This document shows, in pieces, positions 42,382 through 52,836 of a stretch of 64,000 bases of DNA. This stretch comes from Limisphaera sp049537155 (GTDB taxonomy: Bacteria > Verrucomicrobiota > Verrucomicrobiia > Limisphaerales > Limisphaeraceae): contig NZ_JBMVQZ010000004.1 in the NCBI RefSeq assembly GCF_049537155.1, forward strand, positions 283,798-347,797, given 5' to 3'. The position numbers and the translations under genes were made by a program. The notes under the pieces were generated by a model. The model worked only from the letters and a program-made list of their open reading frames with translations, did no database searches and was not told where the DNA came from. The stretch's first letter is position 1. The number at the start of each line of letters is the position of its first letter.

Positions 42382-43671
42382 ATGAGCGAGCAGGTGGAAA
42401 TCAAGCTGGAGGGCAGGGTTCATCCATTCCCGGTCGTGGTGGGCACGGAGGGGGAGAAGGCCATAGACATCCGGCAACTGCGGCCCCGGACGGGCTACAT
42501 CACGCTGGACGACGGCTATGCCAACACGGGATCGTGTTGCAGTGCCATCACGTTCATTGACGGGGAAAAGGGGATTCTGCGTTACCGGGGCATCCCCATC
42601 GAGGAACTGGCCGAGCACTCGTCTTTTGTGGAGGTGGCTTACCTGCTGATCATGGGCAGGCTGCCCACGCGCACGGAGCTGCAGCATTTTTCGGATCTGC
42701 TGACGCGCAACCAGATGCTCCACGAGGACATGAAGTTCCACTTCGAGGGCTTCCCACCGCATGCGCATCCGATGGCGATCCTCTCGGCCATGATCAACGC
42801 CGCCGGCTGTTACCATCCCGAGTTGCTGCAGCGGGACGTGACCAATCACATCGAGGTGCTGGCGGCGCGTCTGCTCTCGCAGGTGCGAACCATCGCGGCC
42901 TTTGCCTACCGGAAGTCGCGCGGACTGCCCTTCGTCTATCCGAAGCCCAGATACCGGTACGCGGCCAATTTCCTGCACATGATGTTCTCGCATCCGACCG
43001 AGGATGCCGAGCTGAAGCCGGAAGCGGTCCGGGCGCTGGACCTGTTGTTCCTGTTGCATGCTGATCACGAGCAGAACTGCTCCACTTCCACGGTTCGCAT
43101 GGTGGCCTCCAGCGGGGCGAACCTGTTCGCCTGCGCGGCGGCGGGTGTGTGCGCCCTGTGGGGGCCGTTGCATGGCGGGGCCAATCAGGCGGTGATCGAG
43201 ATGCTCGAGGAGATCCATCGCAGCGGGGACGACGGGCGGAAGTTTCTCGAACAGGTCAAGAGCAGGACCGGCGGGCGGCGTCTGATGGGGTTCGGTCATC
43301 GCGTCTACAAGAACTACGATCCGCGCGCCCGGATCATCAAACGGCATTGCGACGAACTCCTGGCAAAGTTGAACCGGACGGACCCGCTGCTGGACATCGC
43401 CAAGCGCCTGGAGGAGGCGGCACTGCAGGACGAGTATTTCATCGAGCGCAAACTCTACCCGAACGTGGACTTTTACAGCGGGATCATCATGCGTGCGCTC
43501 GACATCCCGGTGAACATGTTCCCGGTGATTTTTGCCATCGGGCGCATGCCGGGCTGGATCGCGCACTACCGGGAGGTGGTGGAGGATCCCAACGGACGGA
43601 TTTACCGGCCCCGGCAGGTGTACGTGGGGCCGACGCTCCAGCACTACGTTCCGATTGATCAGCGGGGTTGA
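42382..43671 (+). CDS. gltA: Citrate synthase
   Basis: Condenses oxaloacetate and acetyl-CoA to citrate in the TCA cycle. Length 429 residues, the hexameric type II size. The catalytic residues lie in LHADHEQNCSTSTVRMVASSGANLFACAAAGVCALWGPLHGGANQA (substrate His), GFGHRVYKNYDPRA (second His/Arg), and YPNVDFYSGIIMRALDIP (catalytic Asp). The start ATG 42382 has AAGGGA 5 bases upstream. It is followed by sucC and sucD on the same strand. Confidence 0.96.
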   Translation: MSEQVEIKLEGRVHPFPVVVGTEGEKAIDIRQLRPRTGYITLDDGYANTGSCCSAITFIDGEKGILRYRGIPIEELAEHSSFVEVAYLLIMGRLPTRTELQHFSDLLTRNQMLHEDMKFHFEGFPPHAHPMAILSAMINAAGCYHPELLQRDVTNHIEVLAARLLSQVRTIAAFAYRKSRGLPFVYPKPRYRYAANFLHMMFSHPTEDAELKPEAVRALDLLFLLHADHEQNCSTSTVRMVASSGANLFACAAAGVCALWGPLHGGANQAVIEMLEEIHRSGDDGRKFLEQVKSRTGGRRLMGFGHRVYKNYDPRARIIKRHCDELLAKLNRTDPLLDIAKRLEEAALQDEYFIERKLYPNVDFYSGIIMRALDIPVNMFPVIFAIGRMPGWIAHYREVVEDPNGRIYRPRQVYVGPTLQHYVPIDQRG

Positions 43672-43679
43672 GGGTGCAT

Positions 43680-43698
43680 CCGGCCGGGGCACGGCCGG
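43680..43698 (+). terminator. Strong GC hairpin after gltA
   Basis: CCGGCCG (43680-43686) and CGGCCGG (43692-43698) form a perfect 7-bp stem around GGGCA. It starts 9 bases after the gltA stop. There is no T run, so full termination is doubtful; it may stabilise the gltA transcript or reduce read-through into sucC. Confidence 0.4.
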
Positions 43699-43847
43699 AG
43701 CGGGAGGGTGGTGGCGCTCGCGGCCGGGCCTGTCCGGTTCACCGGGCGCGCCGCGGAACGGGCCGGGGATCGCGCGCCAGGCGGGGGCTTTTGAGATTGC
43801 CTTTGTCCGGCCGGGTCCGTTGAATCGCGGGGCGTTTGGCTGTCGGC

Positions 43848-45059
43848 ATGAACCTTCACGAGTATCAGGCGAAACAGTTGTTGGCGGCGCGGAACGTGCC
43901 GGTGCCGCCGGGAGAGGTGTGTGAAACGGCGCAACAGGCCCGCGCGGTGGCGGAACGTCTCTGCGCGGAGGGCGCGCCCCAGCTGGTGGTCAAGGCCCAG
44001 ATTCACGCCGGCGGCCGTGGAAAGGGAGTCTTTGTGGACGGCTACCGCGGCGGGGTGAAACTGGTGCAGTCCCCCGCGGAGGCCGAGGCCTGCGCGCGCG
44101 CGATGCTGGGCAATGTGTTGGTGACCCGCCAGACGGGTCCGGCCGGACGCAAGGTGCGCCGCGTGCTGGTGGCGGTGGCTCCGGAGATCCGGCGGGAGCT
44201 GTATGTGGCCGTGTTGCTGGATCGTGCGCGCGGTTGTCCGGTCTTGATGGCCAGCACGGAGGGCGGGATGGACATCGAGGAGGTGGCCGCGCGCAGCCCG
44301 GAGAAGATCGTGACCGAGCCGGTGGATCCCCTGCTGGGATGGCAGGCCTATCAGGGGCGGAAACTTGCGGTGGCCCTGGGATTGGCGGGGCCGCTGCTGG
44401 GCGCGGCCACGCGTTGTTTCGACGGCATTTACCGCACCTGGTGGGAGTGCGAAGCCTCGTTGGTGGAGATCAACCCCTTCTGTGTGGTGGCCACGCCGCA
44501 GGGCGAGGCACTCATGGCGGTGGATGCCAAGATGGTGCTCGAAGACAACGCCCTGTTCCGGCACGCCGATCTGGCGGCGTTGCGTGACGAGGGAGAGGAA
44601 TCCCCGCTGGAGGTCGAGGCCAGCCGGCACCATTTGAACTACATCAAGCTGGAGGGCGACATCGCCTGCCTGGTCAACGGAGCCGGGCTGGCCATGGCGA
44701 CGATGGACATCATCAAGCACTACGGGGGGGAACCGGCCAACTTCCTGGACGTGGGGGGTGGGGCCAGCGTCGAGCAGGTCACGGCGGCTTTCCGCATCAT
44801 CATGCAGGACCCCAACGTGAAGGCGATTCTGGTGAACATCTTCGGCGGGATCATGGACTGCGACGTGATCGCACGGGGGATCGTGGCCGCGGTGCGGGAG
44901 ACGGGGTTAAGGATCCCGCTGGTGGTGCGGCTGGAAGGGAACAACGTGGAGGCGGGCCGGAAGACGCTGGCGGAGGCGGGGCTTTCGCTGATCAATGCCG
45001 ATTCGATGGCGGACGCGGCCCGGAAGGTGGTGGCGGCGGCCCGGGGTGGCGGCGGTTGA
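43848..45059 (+). CDS. sucC: Succinyl-CoA synthetase beta subunit
   Basis: ATP-grasp subunit of succinyl-CoA synthetase, which makes ATP/GTP from succinyl-CoA in the TCA cycle. The ATG at 43848 gives the family N-terminus MNLHEYQAKQLLAARNVPVP. Further motifs: LVVKAQIHAGGRGKGVFV (ATP-grasp), EINPFCVV, DAKMVLEDNALFRH, and VNGAGLAMATMDIIKHYGGEPANFLDVGGGA (nucleotide/CoA region). Length 403 residues. It is upstream of sucD by 87 bases. Confidence 0.95.
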   Translation: MNLHEYQAKQLLAARNVPVPPGEVCETAQQARAVAERLCAEGAPQLVVKAQIHAGGRGKGVFVDGYRGGVKLVQSPAEAEACARAMLGNVLVTRQTGPAGRKVRRVLVAVAPEIRRELYVAVLLDRARGCPVLMASTEGGMDIEEVAARSPEKIVTEPVDPLLGWQAYQGRKLAVALGLAGPLLGAATRCFDGIYRTWWECEASLVEINPFCVVATPQGEALMAVDAKMVLEDNALFRHADLAALRDEGEESPLEVEASRHHLNYIKLEGDIACLVNGAGLAMATMDIIKHYGGEPANFLDVGGGASVEQVTAAFRIIMQDPNVKAILVNIFGGIMDCDVIARGIVAAVRETGLRIPLVVRLEGNNVEAGRKTLAEAGLSLINADSMADAARKVVAAARGGGG

Positions 45060-45146
45060 TCGGGCGGATGAACCGCGCCGGCCTGGGCCCCGAGGGCGGG
45101 CAAGTGACAGCGGATCGGACGCAAGACAACAAAGGGACAGCACCCT

Positions 45147-46046
45147 ATGGCGATTTTGGTTGGACCGGAAACGAAGGTTTTGATTCAGGGCATCACGGGC
45201 AGCTTCGGCGCCCGACACGCGCAACTGTCGCTGGACTACGGCACCCGGGTGGTGGCCGGTGTGACGCCGGGCAAGGGCGGGCAGGTGTTTCGGTACAAGG
45301 ACCACGAGGTGCCGGTGTTCGACACGGTGGCGGAAGCGGCCCGCGCCACCGGGGCGACCGCCTCGGTGATTTTCGTTCCTGCGGCGTTTGCAGCGGATGC
45401 GATCCTGGAGGCTGCAGACGCGGGGTTGGAGGTGGTGGTTTGCATCACCGAGGGAATCCCGGTTTCCGACATGTTGCGCGTCAAACGGGCGCTTTCGGGC
45501 CGGCGGACGCGGTTGATCGGCCCGAACTGTCCGGGGATCGTGACGCCGGGTGAGGGGCCGGGCTCTCACGGGGGCTGCCGGATGGGGATCGCGCCGGGAT
45601 ACATCCACAAGAAAGGGCACGTCGGGGTGGTGTCGCGGAGCGGCACGCTGACTTACGAGGCGGTCTGGCAGTTGACGCGCAGGGGAGTCGGACAGAGCAC
45701 CTGTGTGGGGATCGGCGGGGATCCGGTGCCCGGCATGTCGCACCTGGACGTGGTCAAACTGTTTGCGGAGGATCCGGATACGCACGCGATCATCATGATC
45801 GGTGAGATCGGCGGCAGTGCGGAGGAGGAGGCAGCGGCGTGGATCCAGGAGCACTGCCGGAAACCCGTGGCGGCGTTCATCGCCGGCGCCACGGCACCTC
45901 CCGGGCGGCGCATGGGCCATGCCGGGGCCATCATCAGCGGGGGCAAGGGCACAGCGGCGGCAAAGATCGAGGCGTTGCGGGCCGCCGGCGTGGCGGTGGC
46001 GCCCACACCGGCGGAGATCGCCGACACCTTGATTCGGCTGCTGTGA
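45147..46046 (+). CDS. sucD: Succinyl-CoA synthetase alpha subunit
   Basis: CoA-binding and phosphohistidine subunit partnering SucC. Length 299 residues. Motifs: VLIQGITGSFGARHAQLSLDYGTRVVAGVTPGKGG (CoA-binding), GPNCPGIVTPGE, and FIAGATAPPGRRMGHAGAIISGGKGTAAAKIEAL around the phosphorylated His (GHAGA). AAAGGGAC lies upstream of the ATG. The sucC-sucD pair is conserved in most bacteria. Confidence 0.96.
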   Translation: MAILVGPETKVLIQGITGSFGARHAQLSLDYGTRVVAGVTPGKGGQVFRYKDHEVPVFDTVAEAARATGATASVIFVPAAFAADAILEAADAGLEVVVCITEGIPVSDMLRVKRALSGRRTRLIGPNCPGIVTPGEGPGSHGGCRMGIAPGYIHKKGHVGVVSRSGTLTYEAVWQLTRRGVGQSTCVGIGGDPVPGMSHLDVVKLFAEDPDTHAIIMIGEIGGSAEEEAAAWIQEHCRKPVAAFIAGATAPPGRRMGHAGAIISGGKGTAAAKIEALRAAGVAVAPTPAEIADTLIRLL

Positions 46047-46101
46047 AGCGGGGCCGGTCGCCATAATCGGGCGAGGAACGGTCCGACCGGGGGCGTGCGG
46101 C

Positions 46102-46992
46102 ATGGCATGGGTGGACAGCCTGCTGAATCTGGTCTGTGTCTTGTTGGCCGTCGGCGCCCGGGCCGGTCGCGATGATTGGGACCGGCGCCGCGCGGCGGCC
46201 ACGCTGGCCGGAACCCTGCGGCCGGCGGCGGTCTCCCGCGTGCGAACCGGGTGGACCTGGGCCGCCGCGGGTGCCGTGTGGGCGTTGCGGACGTGGTTGG
46301 ACTGGCTGGCCGGGGGTTGGTCGGACTGGTCGCCCCGGGTGGATTTCGGTGTTCTGACCCTGTCGTTCCCGGTCCTGCCGGGATGGCGGGGCCTGGGACT
46401 GATGGCCGTCTATACCCTGCTGAGTTTGGCGGTGTGGTTGACGGCGCTTGCGCTCTGGATGGTGCTGTTGAGCTGTGCCGGGCAGGGTGTGTGCGAGGGC
46501 AACCCCGTGCATGCATGGGTGCGGAGGTGCGTGGGGCCTCTGGCCCGCTGGCCGTGTGGGTTGCGTCTGGTGTTCCCGATGGTTTGCGTGGCGGTCCTGT
46601 GGCTGGCTTTGGAACCCTTGTTGTTCATGTTGGGGTTGTTGCCCCAGCCCACGCCATGGCCGTGGCGGGCCTGGCAGGCCCTGGTGATGGGTGTGGGTTG
46701 TGGGCGCGCCTGGGTGCCGGTAGTCACCGGCCTGCTGGTGCTCTACTGGCTGAACCTGTACGTGTACTTTGGGCGGCACCCCATCTGGGACTACGTCGCG
46801 CGGATCGGACGGCGCTGGGTTTCGCCGGTGCGATGGCTGCCGCTGAGGGTGGCACGGATGGATTTTGCCCCGGTGGCACTGGCGCTGCTGGTGGGGTGGG
46901 TGGGGTCGGTGGCCGATCATGGATGGGACCTGCCGGGCGGGCAACGCCGGGTGCCGTCGCTGGCGGAAGTGTACGCGGGGCTCCGCCGCTGA
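46102..46992 (+). CDS. Multi-pass membrane protein, YggT-like
   Basis: A 296-residue membrane protein with about six hydrophobic segments. The C-terminal half contains LNLYVYFGRHPIWDYVARIGRRWVSPVRWLPLRVARMDFAPVALALLV, which fits the YggT pattern of two helices around PVRR..P...G.D.SP. The N-terminal half repeats a similar layout more loosely. YggT proteins have been linked to osmotic or respiration-related roles without a known activity. It starts at ATG 46102, 55 bases after sucD. Confidence 0.55.
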   Translation: MAWVDSLLNLVCVLLAVGARAGRDDWDRRRAAATLAGTLRPAAVSRVRTGWTWAAAGAVWALRTWLDWLAGGWSDWSPRVDFGVLTLSFPVLPGWRGLGLMAVYTLLSLAVWLTALALWMVLLSCAGQGVCEGNPVHAWVRRCVGPLARWPCGLRLVFPMVCVAVLWLALEPLLFMLGLLPQPTPWPWRAWQALVMGVGCGRAWVPVVTGLLVLYWLNLYVYFGRHPIWDYVARIGRRWVSPVRWLPLRVARMDFAPVALALLVGWVGSVADHGWDLPGGQRRVPSLAEVYAGLRR

Positions 46993-47179
46993 GGCAGTGG
47001 CGAGGGGGACCGGTTTTCGCCGGGGAGGGATTGGGGCGGCTGCGGCATTCTGCGCGCGGGCGCAGACGGATCTTGCGGAGGGGGAGGAGCGGCGGACAAG
47101 CTGCCCGCTCCCTGGCAGGTGGTTTGAACGTGCCGGGAGTCGAAGTGGTCAAGGTCAGCGTGTAACGATTGGGCCGGAC

Positions 47180-48169
<990 letters not shown>

Positions 48170-48209
48170 AGCGTGTATCCGGACCGCGCCGCTGACACGG
48201 AGCCCGCTC

Positions 48210-49178
48210 ATGATCCCGCGCGAGATCCTCAAAAAGATCCGGCAGATCGAGATCCGCACCAACCGGCTGGTGACCGAGACACTGGCGGGCCAGTACCACA
48301 GTGTTTTCCGCGGTCAGGGGATGAATTTCGAGGAGGTGCGGGAATACCAGCCGGGGGACGAGGTGCGGGCGATCGACTGGAACGTCACGGCGCGAATGAA
48401 CCATCCGTTTGTGAAACGGTTCGTGGAGGAGCGCGAACTGACGGTGCTGCTGGTGGTGGACGTGAGCGGGTCGGGCTGGTTCGGTTCGGTGGAACCCTCG
48501 AAGCGCGAACTGGCGGCGGAAGTGGCCAGTGTACTGGCCTTTTCGGCGCTCCGGAACAACGACAAGGTGGGGCTGGTGCTCTTTTCGGAGGGTGTGGAGA
48601 CGTTTGTCCCGCCACGCAAGGGACGGCGGCACGTGCTGCGGGTCATCCGGGAGATTCTCTTTTACGAGCCGCGCCGGCGCGGCACCGATCTGCCTGCGGC
48701 GCTCCAGTTCGTGCTCCGGGTGATGCGCCGGCGGGCGATCGTGGTGCTGGTTTCGGATTTCCTGGCGGCGGAGCCGGCCGGCCCGGGCGGGCGCACGGGT
48801 CCCCAGCCGCGGACGGTAGGACCGCTGTTCCAACTGGCCCCCCTGGGGCTCCGCACGGTGAGCCTGCTCCGACAGGTCAACCGGCGTCATGACCTCGTCG
48901 CGGTGCAGGTGCTGGACCGGTACGAGGCGGAGTTGCCCGATTTGGGACGACTCGTTCTGGAGGACGTGGAAACCGGCGAGCTGTTGGAGGTGGACACCGC
49001 AGACGTGCGCCGGCGGGAACAATTCGCCCGGGAACAGGCCCGGCGGCAGGCCGAACTGGAGCGAACCTTCCGGGCCGCCGGGGTGGATGCGATCCTGTTG
49101 AGAACCGACCGGCCGTACGAGGTGGAGCTGGCCCGGTTCTTCGAGATGCGCGAACACCGGCGCCGCCGGGGCGGCTGA
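48210..49178 (+). CDS. DUF58 domain protein (MoxR partner)
   Basis: A 322-residue cytoplasmic protein with the DUF58 signature REYQPGDEVRAIDWNVTARMNHPFVKRFVEERELTVLLVVDVSGS, which sits before a VWA-like domain (D-V-S-G-S metal site). Such proteins usually follow MoxR and precede BatA. The region VGLVLFSEGVETFVPPRKGRRHVLRVIREIL and a tail rich in Arg/Glu complete it. It is 40 bases after moxR and 4 bases before the next gene. Confidence 0.9.
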   Translation: MIPREILKKIRQIEIRTNRLVTETLAGQYHSVFRGQGMNFEEVREYQPGDEVRAIDWNVTARMNHPFVKRFVEERELTVLLVVDVSGSGWFGSVEPSKRELAAEVASVLAFSALRNNDKVGLVLFSEGVETFVPPRKGRRHVLRVIREILFYEPRRRGTDLPAALQFVLRVMRRRAIVVLVSDFLAAEPAGPGGRTGPQPRTVGPLFQLAPLGLRTVSLLRQVNRRHDLVAVQVLDRYEAELPDLGRLVLEDVETGELLEVDTADVRRREQFAREQARRQAELERTFRAAGVDAILLRTDRPYEVELARFFEMREHRRRRGG

Positions 49179-49182
49179 ACGG

Positions 49183-49854
49183 ATGGATTCGAAGCGGCCA
49201 AAGGACGATGGAACCCACCCCACAGCCGAAGCGGCGGAGACAGGCATGATACGGGCAACCCAAACGGTGGCCGGCGCGACCCCGCCCGGCGCGGCCTCTG
49301 CGCCGGACATCCGGGACATTGCGCCGCCGGTGCCCGTGCCGTCGGTCTGGGACCGGCTGGGCTGGGTCCTGTTGGCGCTGGTGGTGGCGGGCATGGTGGC
49401 GGCGTTGTGGGCGTTCTGGCACCGTCGCCGGCGTACCGTTCCGCCGGGGCCGCCACCCGAACCGGCCCACGTCCGGGCACGCCGGCGGTTGGAGGCAGCG
49501 CTGGCGCTGTTGGAGGATCCGAAGGCTTTCTGCGTGGCGGTTTCGGACACTCTGCGCGAGTACCTGGAGGAACGCTTCGAATTCCGCGCCCCGGAACGCA
49601 CCACCGAGGAGTTCCTGGAGGAGCTGCGGGGGACGGACCGGTTGTTGCCCGACCAGAAAGATGTGTTGGGAGATTTCCTGCGCCGTTGTGATCTGGTGAA
49701 GTTCGCACGGTACGAGCCGGTGCGGTCGGAGTTGATGGAGTTGCACTCCGTGGCCCTGCGCCTGGTGGAGGAGACGGAGCCGGTGCCGATGACCGCGGCG
49801 CCATCCGCCATCCGCCAGGCACGGTCGCCGGATGGCAGAGGGTCGGTGCGGTGA
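49183..49854 (+). CDS. Membrane-anchored protein of the Bat operon
   Basis: A 223-residue protein with one membrane helix (about 55-80, WDRLGWVLLALVVAGMVAALWAFWHRR). A soluble C-terminal domain follows (ARRRLEAALALLEDPKAFCVAVSDTLREYLEERFEFRAPERTTEEFLEEL). It sits in the position of DUF4381-type genes in Bat operons, usually between DUF58 and BatA. No enzymatic motif is seen. The end overlaps the batA GTG start by 4 bases. Confidence 0.65.
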   Translation: MDSKRPKDDGTHPTAEAAETGMIRATQTVAGATPPGAASAPDIRDIAPPVPVPSVWDRLGWVLLALVVAGMVAALWAFWHRRRRTVPPGPPPEPAHVRARRRLEAALALLEDPKAFCVAVSDTLREYLEERFEFRAPERTTEEFLEELRGTDRLLPDQKDVLGDFLRRCDLVKFARYEPVRSELMELHSVALRLVEETEPVPMTAAPSAIRQARSPDGRGSVR

Positions 49855-50852
49855 TCACGTTTGCGCATCCCTGGGTGTTGTTGTTTCTGTTGGTTCTGCC
49901 CGTGCTGGCGTGGCTGCGTCGGCGCCGGGCGGTGCCGGCGGCCTTTCTTTATTCCTCGGCGCGGCTGATGCGCGTGCTGGTGCCGTTGCGACGTTGGGGC
50001 CCCTCGCGCTGGCTGCAGGCGCTGCGATGGATGAGCCTGGCGTGCGGGATCGTGGCCCTGGCCCAGCCCCGGCTGAGCCACAGCGAGACGCGCGTGACGG
50101 CCAGCGGGGTGGACATCGTGGTGGCGTTCGACATGTCAGGAAGCATGGCCGCGGAAGATTTCGTGGTGGAAGGCCGCCGGATCAACCGGCTGGAAATGTC
50201 GCGGCGCGTGCTCCGCGAATTCATCCGGCGCAGGCCCAACGACCGGATCGGGCTGGTGGTCTTTGCCACAGACGCGTTCGTGGCCGTGCCGCCCACGCTG
50301 GATCACGACTACCTTTTGCAGGCGGTGGAACGTCTGGAGCTGGGCGACATTCCGGGTGACCAGACCGCCATTGGAATGGGCCTGGCAAGCGCGTTGAACC
50401 GGTTGCGGGAGGTGCCCGCCAGGAGCCGGTTGGTGATCCTGATGACCGACGGTCAGAACAACGCGGGAAAGATCGATCCGCAGACAGCCGCGGAGGCGGC
50501 ACAGGCGCTGGGGGTGAAGGTGTACACGATCGGCGTGGGAACGCGCGGTCGGGCCCCCACGCCCGTTCAGGACGTGTTCGGGCGGAGGTTTTACCGGTGG
50601 GTGGAGGTGGACATTGACGAGGACACCCTCCGGTACATTGCCGACCGGACGGGCGGTCGCTACTACCGTGCCGACAATGCCGAGCGGTTCGAGGAGATCT
50701 ACCGGGAGATTGACCGGATGGAGAAGACGGATGTGGAGGTCAGAAAGTACGCGCGGCACCGGGAGCTGTTCGGTTGGTGGGTGAGCGCGGCGGTGTTGTT
50801 GCTGGCCATGGAGGTGGTCCTGGGTGAAACGGTCTGGCGGAGATTGCCCTGA
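49851..50852 (+). CDS. batA: BatA: VWA-domain membrane protein
   Basis: A 333-residue protein with membrane helices near the N-terminus (8-20 and 58-72) and at the C-terminus (about 305-325). Between them is a von Willebrand A domain whose MIDAS metal motif is intact: D94-M-S-G-S98, then TDGQNN. Aerotolerance-operon BatA proteins have this layout. GTG start overlaps the preceding stop. It is thought to act with BatB and MoxR in envelope stress tolerance; exact function is unknown. Confidence 0.9.
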   Translation: MITFAHPWVLLFLLVLPVLAWLRRRRAVPAAFLYSSARLMRVLVPLRRWGPSRWLQALRWMSLACGIVALAQPRLSHSETRVTASGVDIVVAFDMSGSMAAEDFVVEGRRINRLEMSRRVLREFIRRRPNDRIGLVVFATDAFVAVPPTLDHDYLLQAVERLELGDIPGDQTAIGMGLASALNRLREVPARSRLVILMTDGQNNAGKIDPQTAAEAAQALGVKVYTIGVGTRGRAPTPVQDVFGRRFYRWVEVDIDEDTLRYIADRTGGRYYRADNAERFEEIYREIDRMEKTDVEVRKYARHRELFGWWVSAAVLLLAMEVVLGETVWRRLP

Positions 50853-50912
50853 AGAACGGCCCGGACCGGGGCTTCGGAGGTTCGTGGCGCGGGGGCGGAA
50901 GAAGTTTTGGGC

Positions 50913-52805
50913 ATGCATTTTGCAGAGCCACAGTTTCTGGGACTGGCAGTGATCGTCCCGCTGGTGTTGGCGGGGATGCTCTGCTGGGGGAGCCGCGTTC
51001 GGCGCCGGCTGCGCGAGCGGTTTGTGCCTCCGCGACTGTTGCCGGTGTTGCTGGCCGGCTGGTCGGCCGCCCGGGAGCGGGGGAGGATCTGGTTGCTCAC
51101 CGGCGCGGCGCTGTTTCTGCTCCTGGCACTGGCGCGCCCGCAATGGGGTTACACGCTGGAAGAGGTCCGACAACGGGGGCTGGACATCGTGGTGGCGGTG
51201 GACGTGTCCCGCAGCATGCTGGCCGCCGACGTCGCGCCGAACCGGCTGGCGCGGGCCAAACTGGCCGTGCAGGATCTCCTGCGCGTGGCCCGGACGGACC
51301 GGTTTGCCCTGGTGGCGTTTGCGGGTTCGGCGATCGTGCTCTGTCCGCTCACCTGGGACGATGCGGCCTTTCTGCAGAGCCTGGACGCGCTGGAAGTGGG
51401 CACGGTTTCCGACACGGGCACCCATCTGGCCGCGGCACTGGAGGCGGCTGCGCAGGCTTTCGGGGAGGACGGTGACAACCATCGGGTGGTGGTGTTGCTG
51501 ACCGACGGCGAGGACCACGAGGGCGGCGCTGTGGAGGCCGCCCGACGGCTGGGAGCACAGGGCGTGCGCCTCATCACCGTGGGCGTGGGCACGCCCGAGG
51601 GCGATTTGATCCGGGTGCGGGACGCCCGGGGACGTGAAGACTACGTGCGGGACGAGGCAGGTCAGGTGGTGAAATCGCATCTGGCCGAAGGGCTCTTGCG
51701 GAAGATGGCCGCAGCCACCCCCGGCGGATTTTATCTGCCCTTGCAGGGACCGCGGGTCATGGAAACGCTGTACGAGCGGGGACTGGCGGATCTACCGCGC
51801 AGCGAGGGCAGCGAACGGTTCGTCCGCCGGCTGCGGGATCGTTACCACTGGCCGTTGGGGCTGGCCCTGGTGTTGTTGACGGTGGAGTGGTTGTGGCCGG
51901 AGCGCCGGCGGCGCGCCGGCCGGGGTAACGGGTCGGCCGCCACGTTGGTCCTGGCCGGTCTTTTAACGACCTGGCCCGGACCACTGATCGCCGTCTCACC
52001 CGGACAAGCCCTGCGGGAATACGAGAAGGGACATTATGATGCCGCCCGCGAGGCGTTTGAGCGGTTGCTGCGGGAACGGCCCGAGGATGAACGACTCCGT
52101 TTCAACGCTGGAACGGTCGCCTACCGGCAGGGCCGGTACGACGAGGCAGCCGAATATTTCGAGCAATCCAGTCGGAGCCAGGACCTCCGGCTGCAGGAAT
52201 GGTCGTACTACAACCGGGGGAACAGCCTGTACCGACTGGGCGAGCAGGAGACGGACCCGGCCCGGCGCCGGGCTCTTTGGGAGGAAGCGCTTCGCCAGTA
52301 CCTGAACGCGCTGCGGCTGAACACCAACAACGCGGATGCGCGGTACAACCTGGATTACGTGCGCAAGCGGCTGGAGGAACTGCCTCCTCCACCGCCCCGG
52401 CCGCAGTCTTCCCCGAACAACGGCCCGCAGGACTCTCCTTCGGAGCAACAACCGCAGCAGGGCGCTTCGGACAACCCAAATGCGCCCCAACAGCCGGAAT
52501 CGTCGTCGGATCGTCGCGCGTCGGGGCCGCCCCCGGAAGCACGTTCGGAAGACAGGGAGTCCGGCCCGCAGGATCTGCCGCCCCAGCCCGGAACGGAACC
52601 GTCTCAAAGGTTGCCGAAGGAACCGGACAGCCGGGACGAGGCCGGGAAGGAACCACAAGCACAGGATCGTTCCGGCAGACCCGAGCAGATGACGCCGGAA
52701 GAGGCGGCACGACTGTTGGAAACCCTTCGTGGAGACGAACGCCGGCTGCCGCTGGAGAAGGAGACCGGACGTCGAAGCGGCTCCCGGACGCGCAAGGATT
52801 GGTGA
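50913..52805 (+). CDS. BatB-BatC fusion: VWA domain, TPR repeats and acidic Gln/Pro tail
   Basis: A 630-residue protein joining two Bat proteins. Residues 8-27 and 58-75 are membrane helices. A VWA domain has an intact MIDAS DVSRS (97-101) with TDGED. After another helix (about 310-330), TPR-like repeats cover about 360-480 (REYEKGHYDAAREAFERLLRERPEDERLRFNAGTVAYRQGRYDEAAEYFEQ). A Pro/Gln/Ser-rich linker follows, then EEAARLLETLRGDERRLPLEKE, the BatC-like end. ATG 50913 is favoured over TTG 50907. Fusion of batB and batC shows the two act together. Confidence 0.9.
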   Translation: MHFAEPQFLGLAVIVPLVLAGMLCWGSRVRRRLRERFVPPRLLPVLLAGWSAARERGRIWLLTGAALFLLLALARPQWGYTLEEVRQRGLDIVVAVDVSRSMLAADVAPNRLARAKLAVQDLLRVARTDRFALVAFAGSAIVLCPLTWDDAAFLQSLDALEVGTVSDTGTHLAAALEAAAQAFGEDGDNHRVVVLLTDGEDHEGGAVEAARRLGAQGVRLITVGVGTPEGDLIRVRDARGREDYVRDEAGQVVKSHLAEGLLRKMAAATPGGFYLPLQGPRVMETLYERGLADLPRSEGSERFVRRLRDRYHWPLGLALVLLTVEWLWPERRRRAGRGNGSAATLVLAGLLTTWPGPLIAVSPGQALREYEKGHYDAAREAFERLLRERPEDERLRFNAGTVAYRQGRYDEAAEYFEQSSRSQDLRLQEWSYYNRGNSLYRLGEQETDPARRRALWEEALRQYLNALRLNTNNADARYNLDYVRKRLEELPPPPPRPQSSPNNGPQDSPSEQQPQQGASDNPNAPQQPESSSDRRASGPPPEARSEDRESGPQDLPPQPGTEPSQRLPKEPDSRDEAGKEPQAQDRSGRPEQMTPEEAARLLETLRGDERRLPLEKETGRRSGSRTRKDW

Positions 52806-52836
52806 ACCGGTTCGGGACTTTTCGGGGCCCCGCCGG

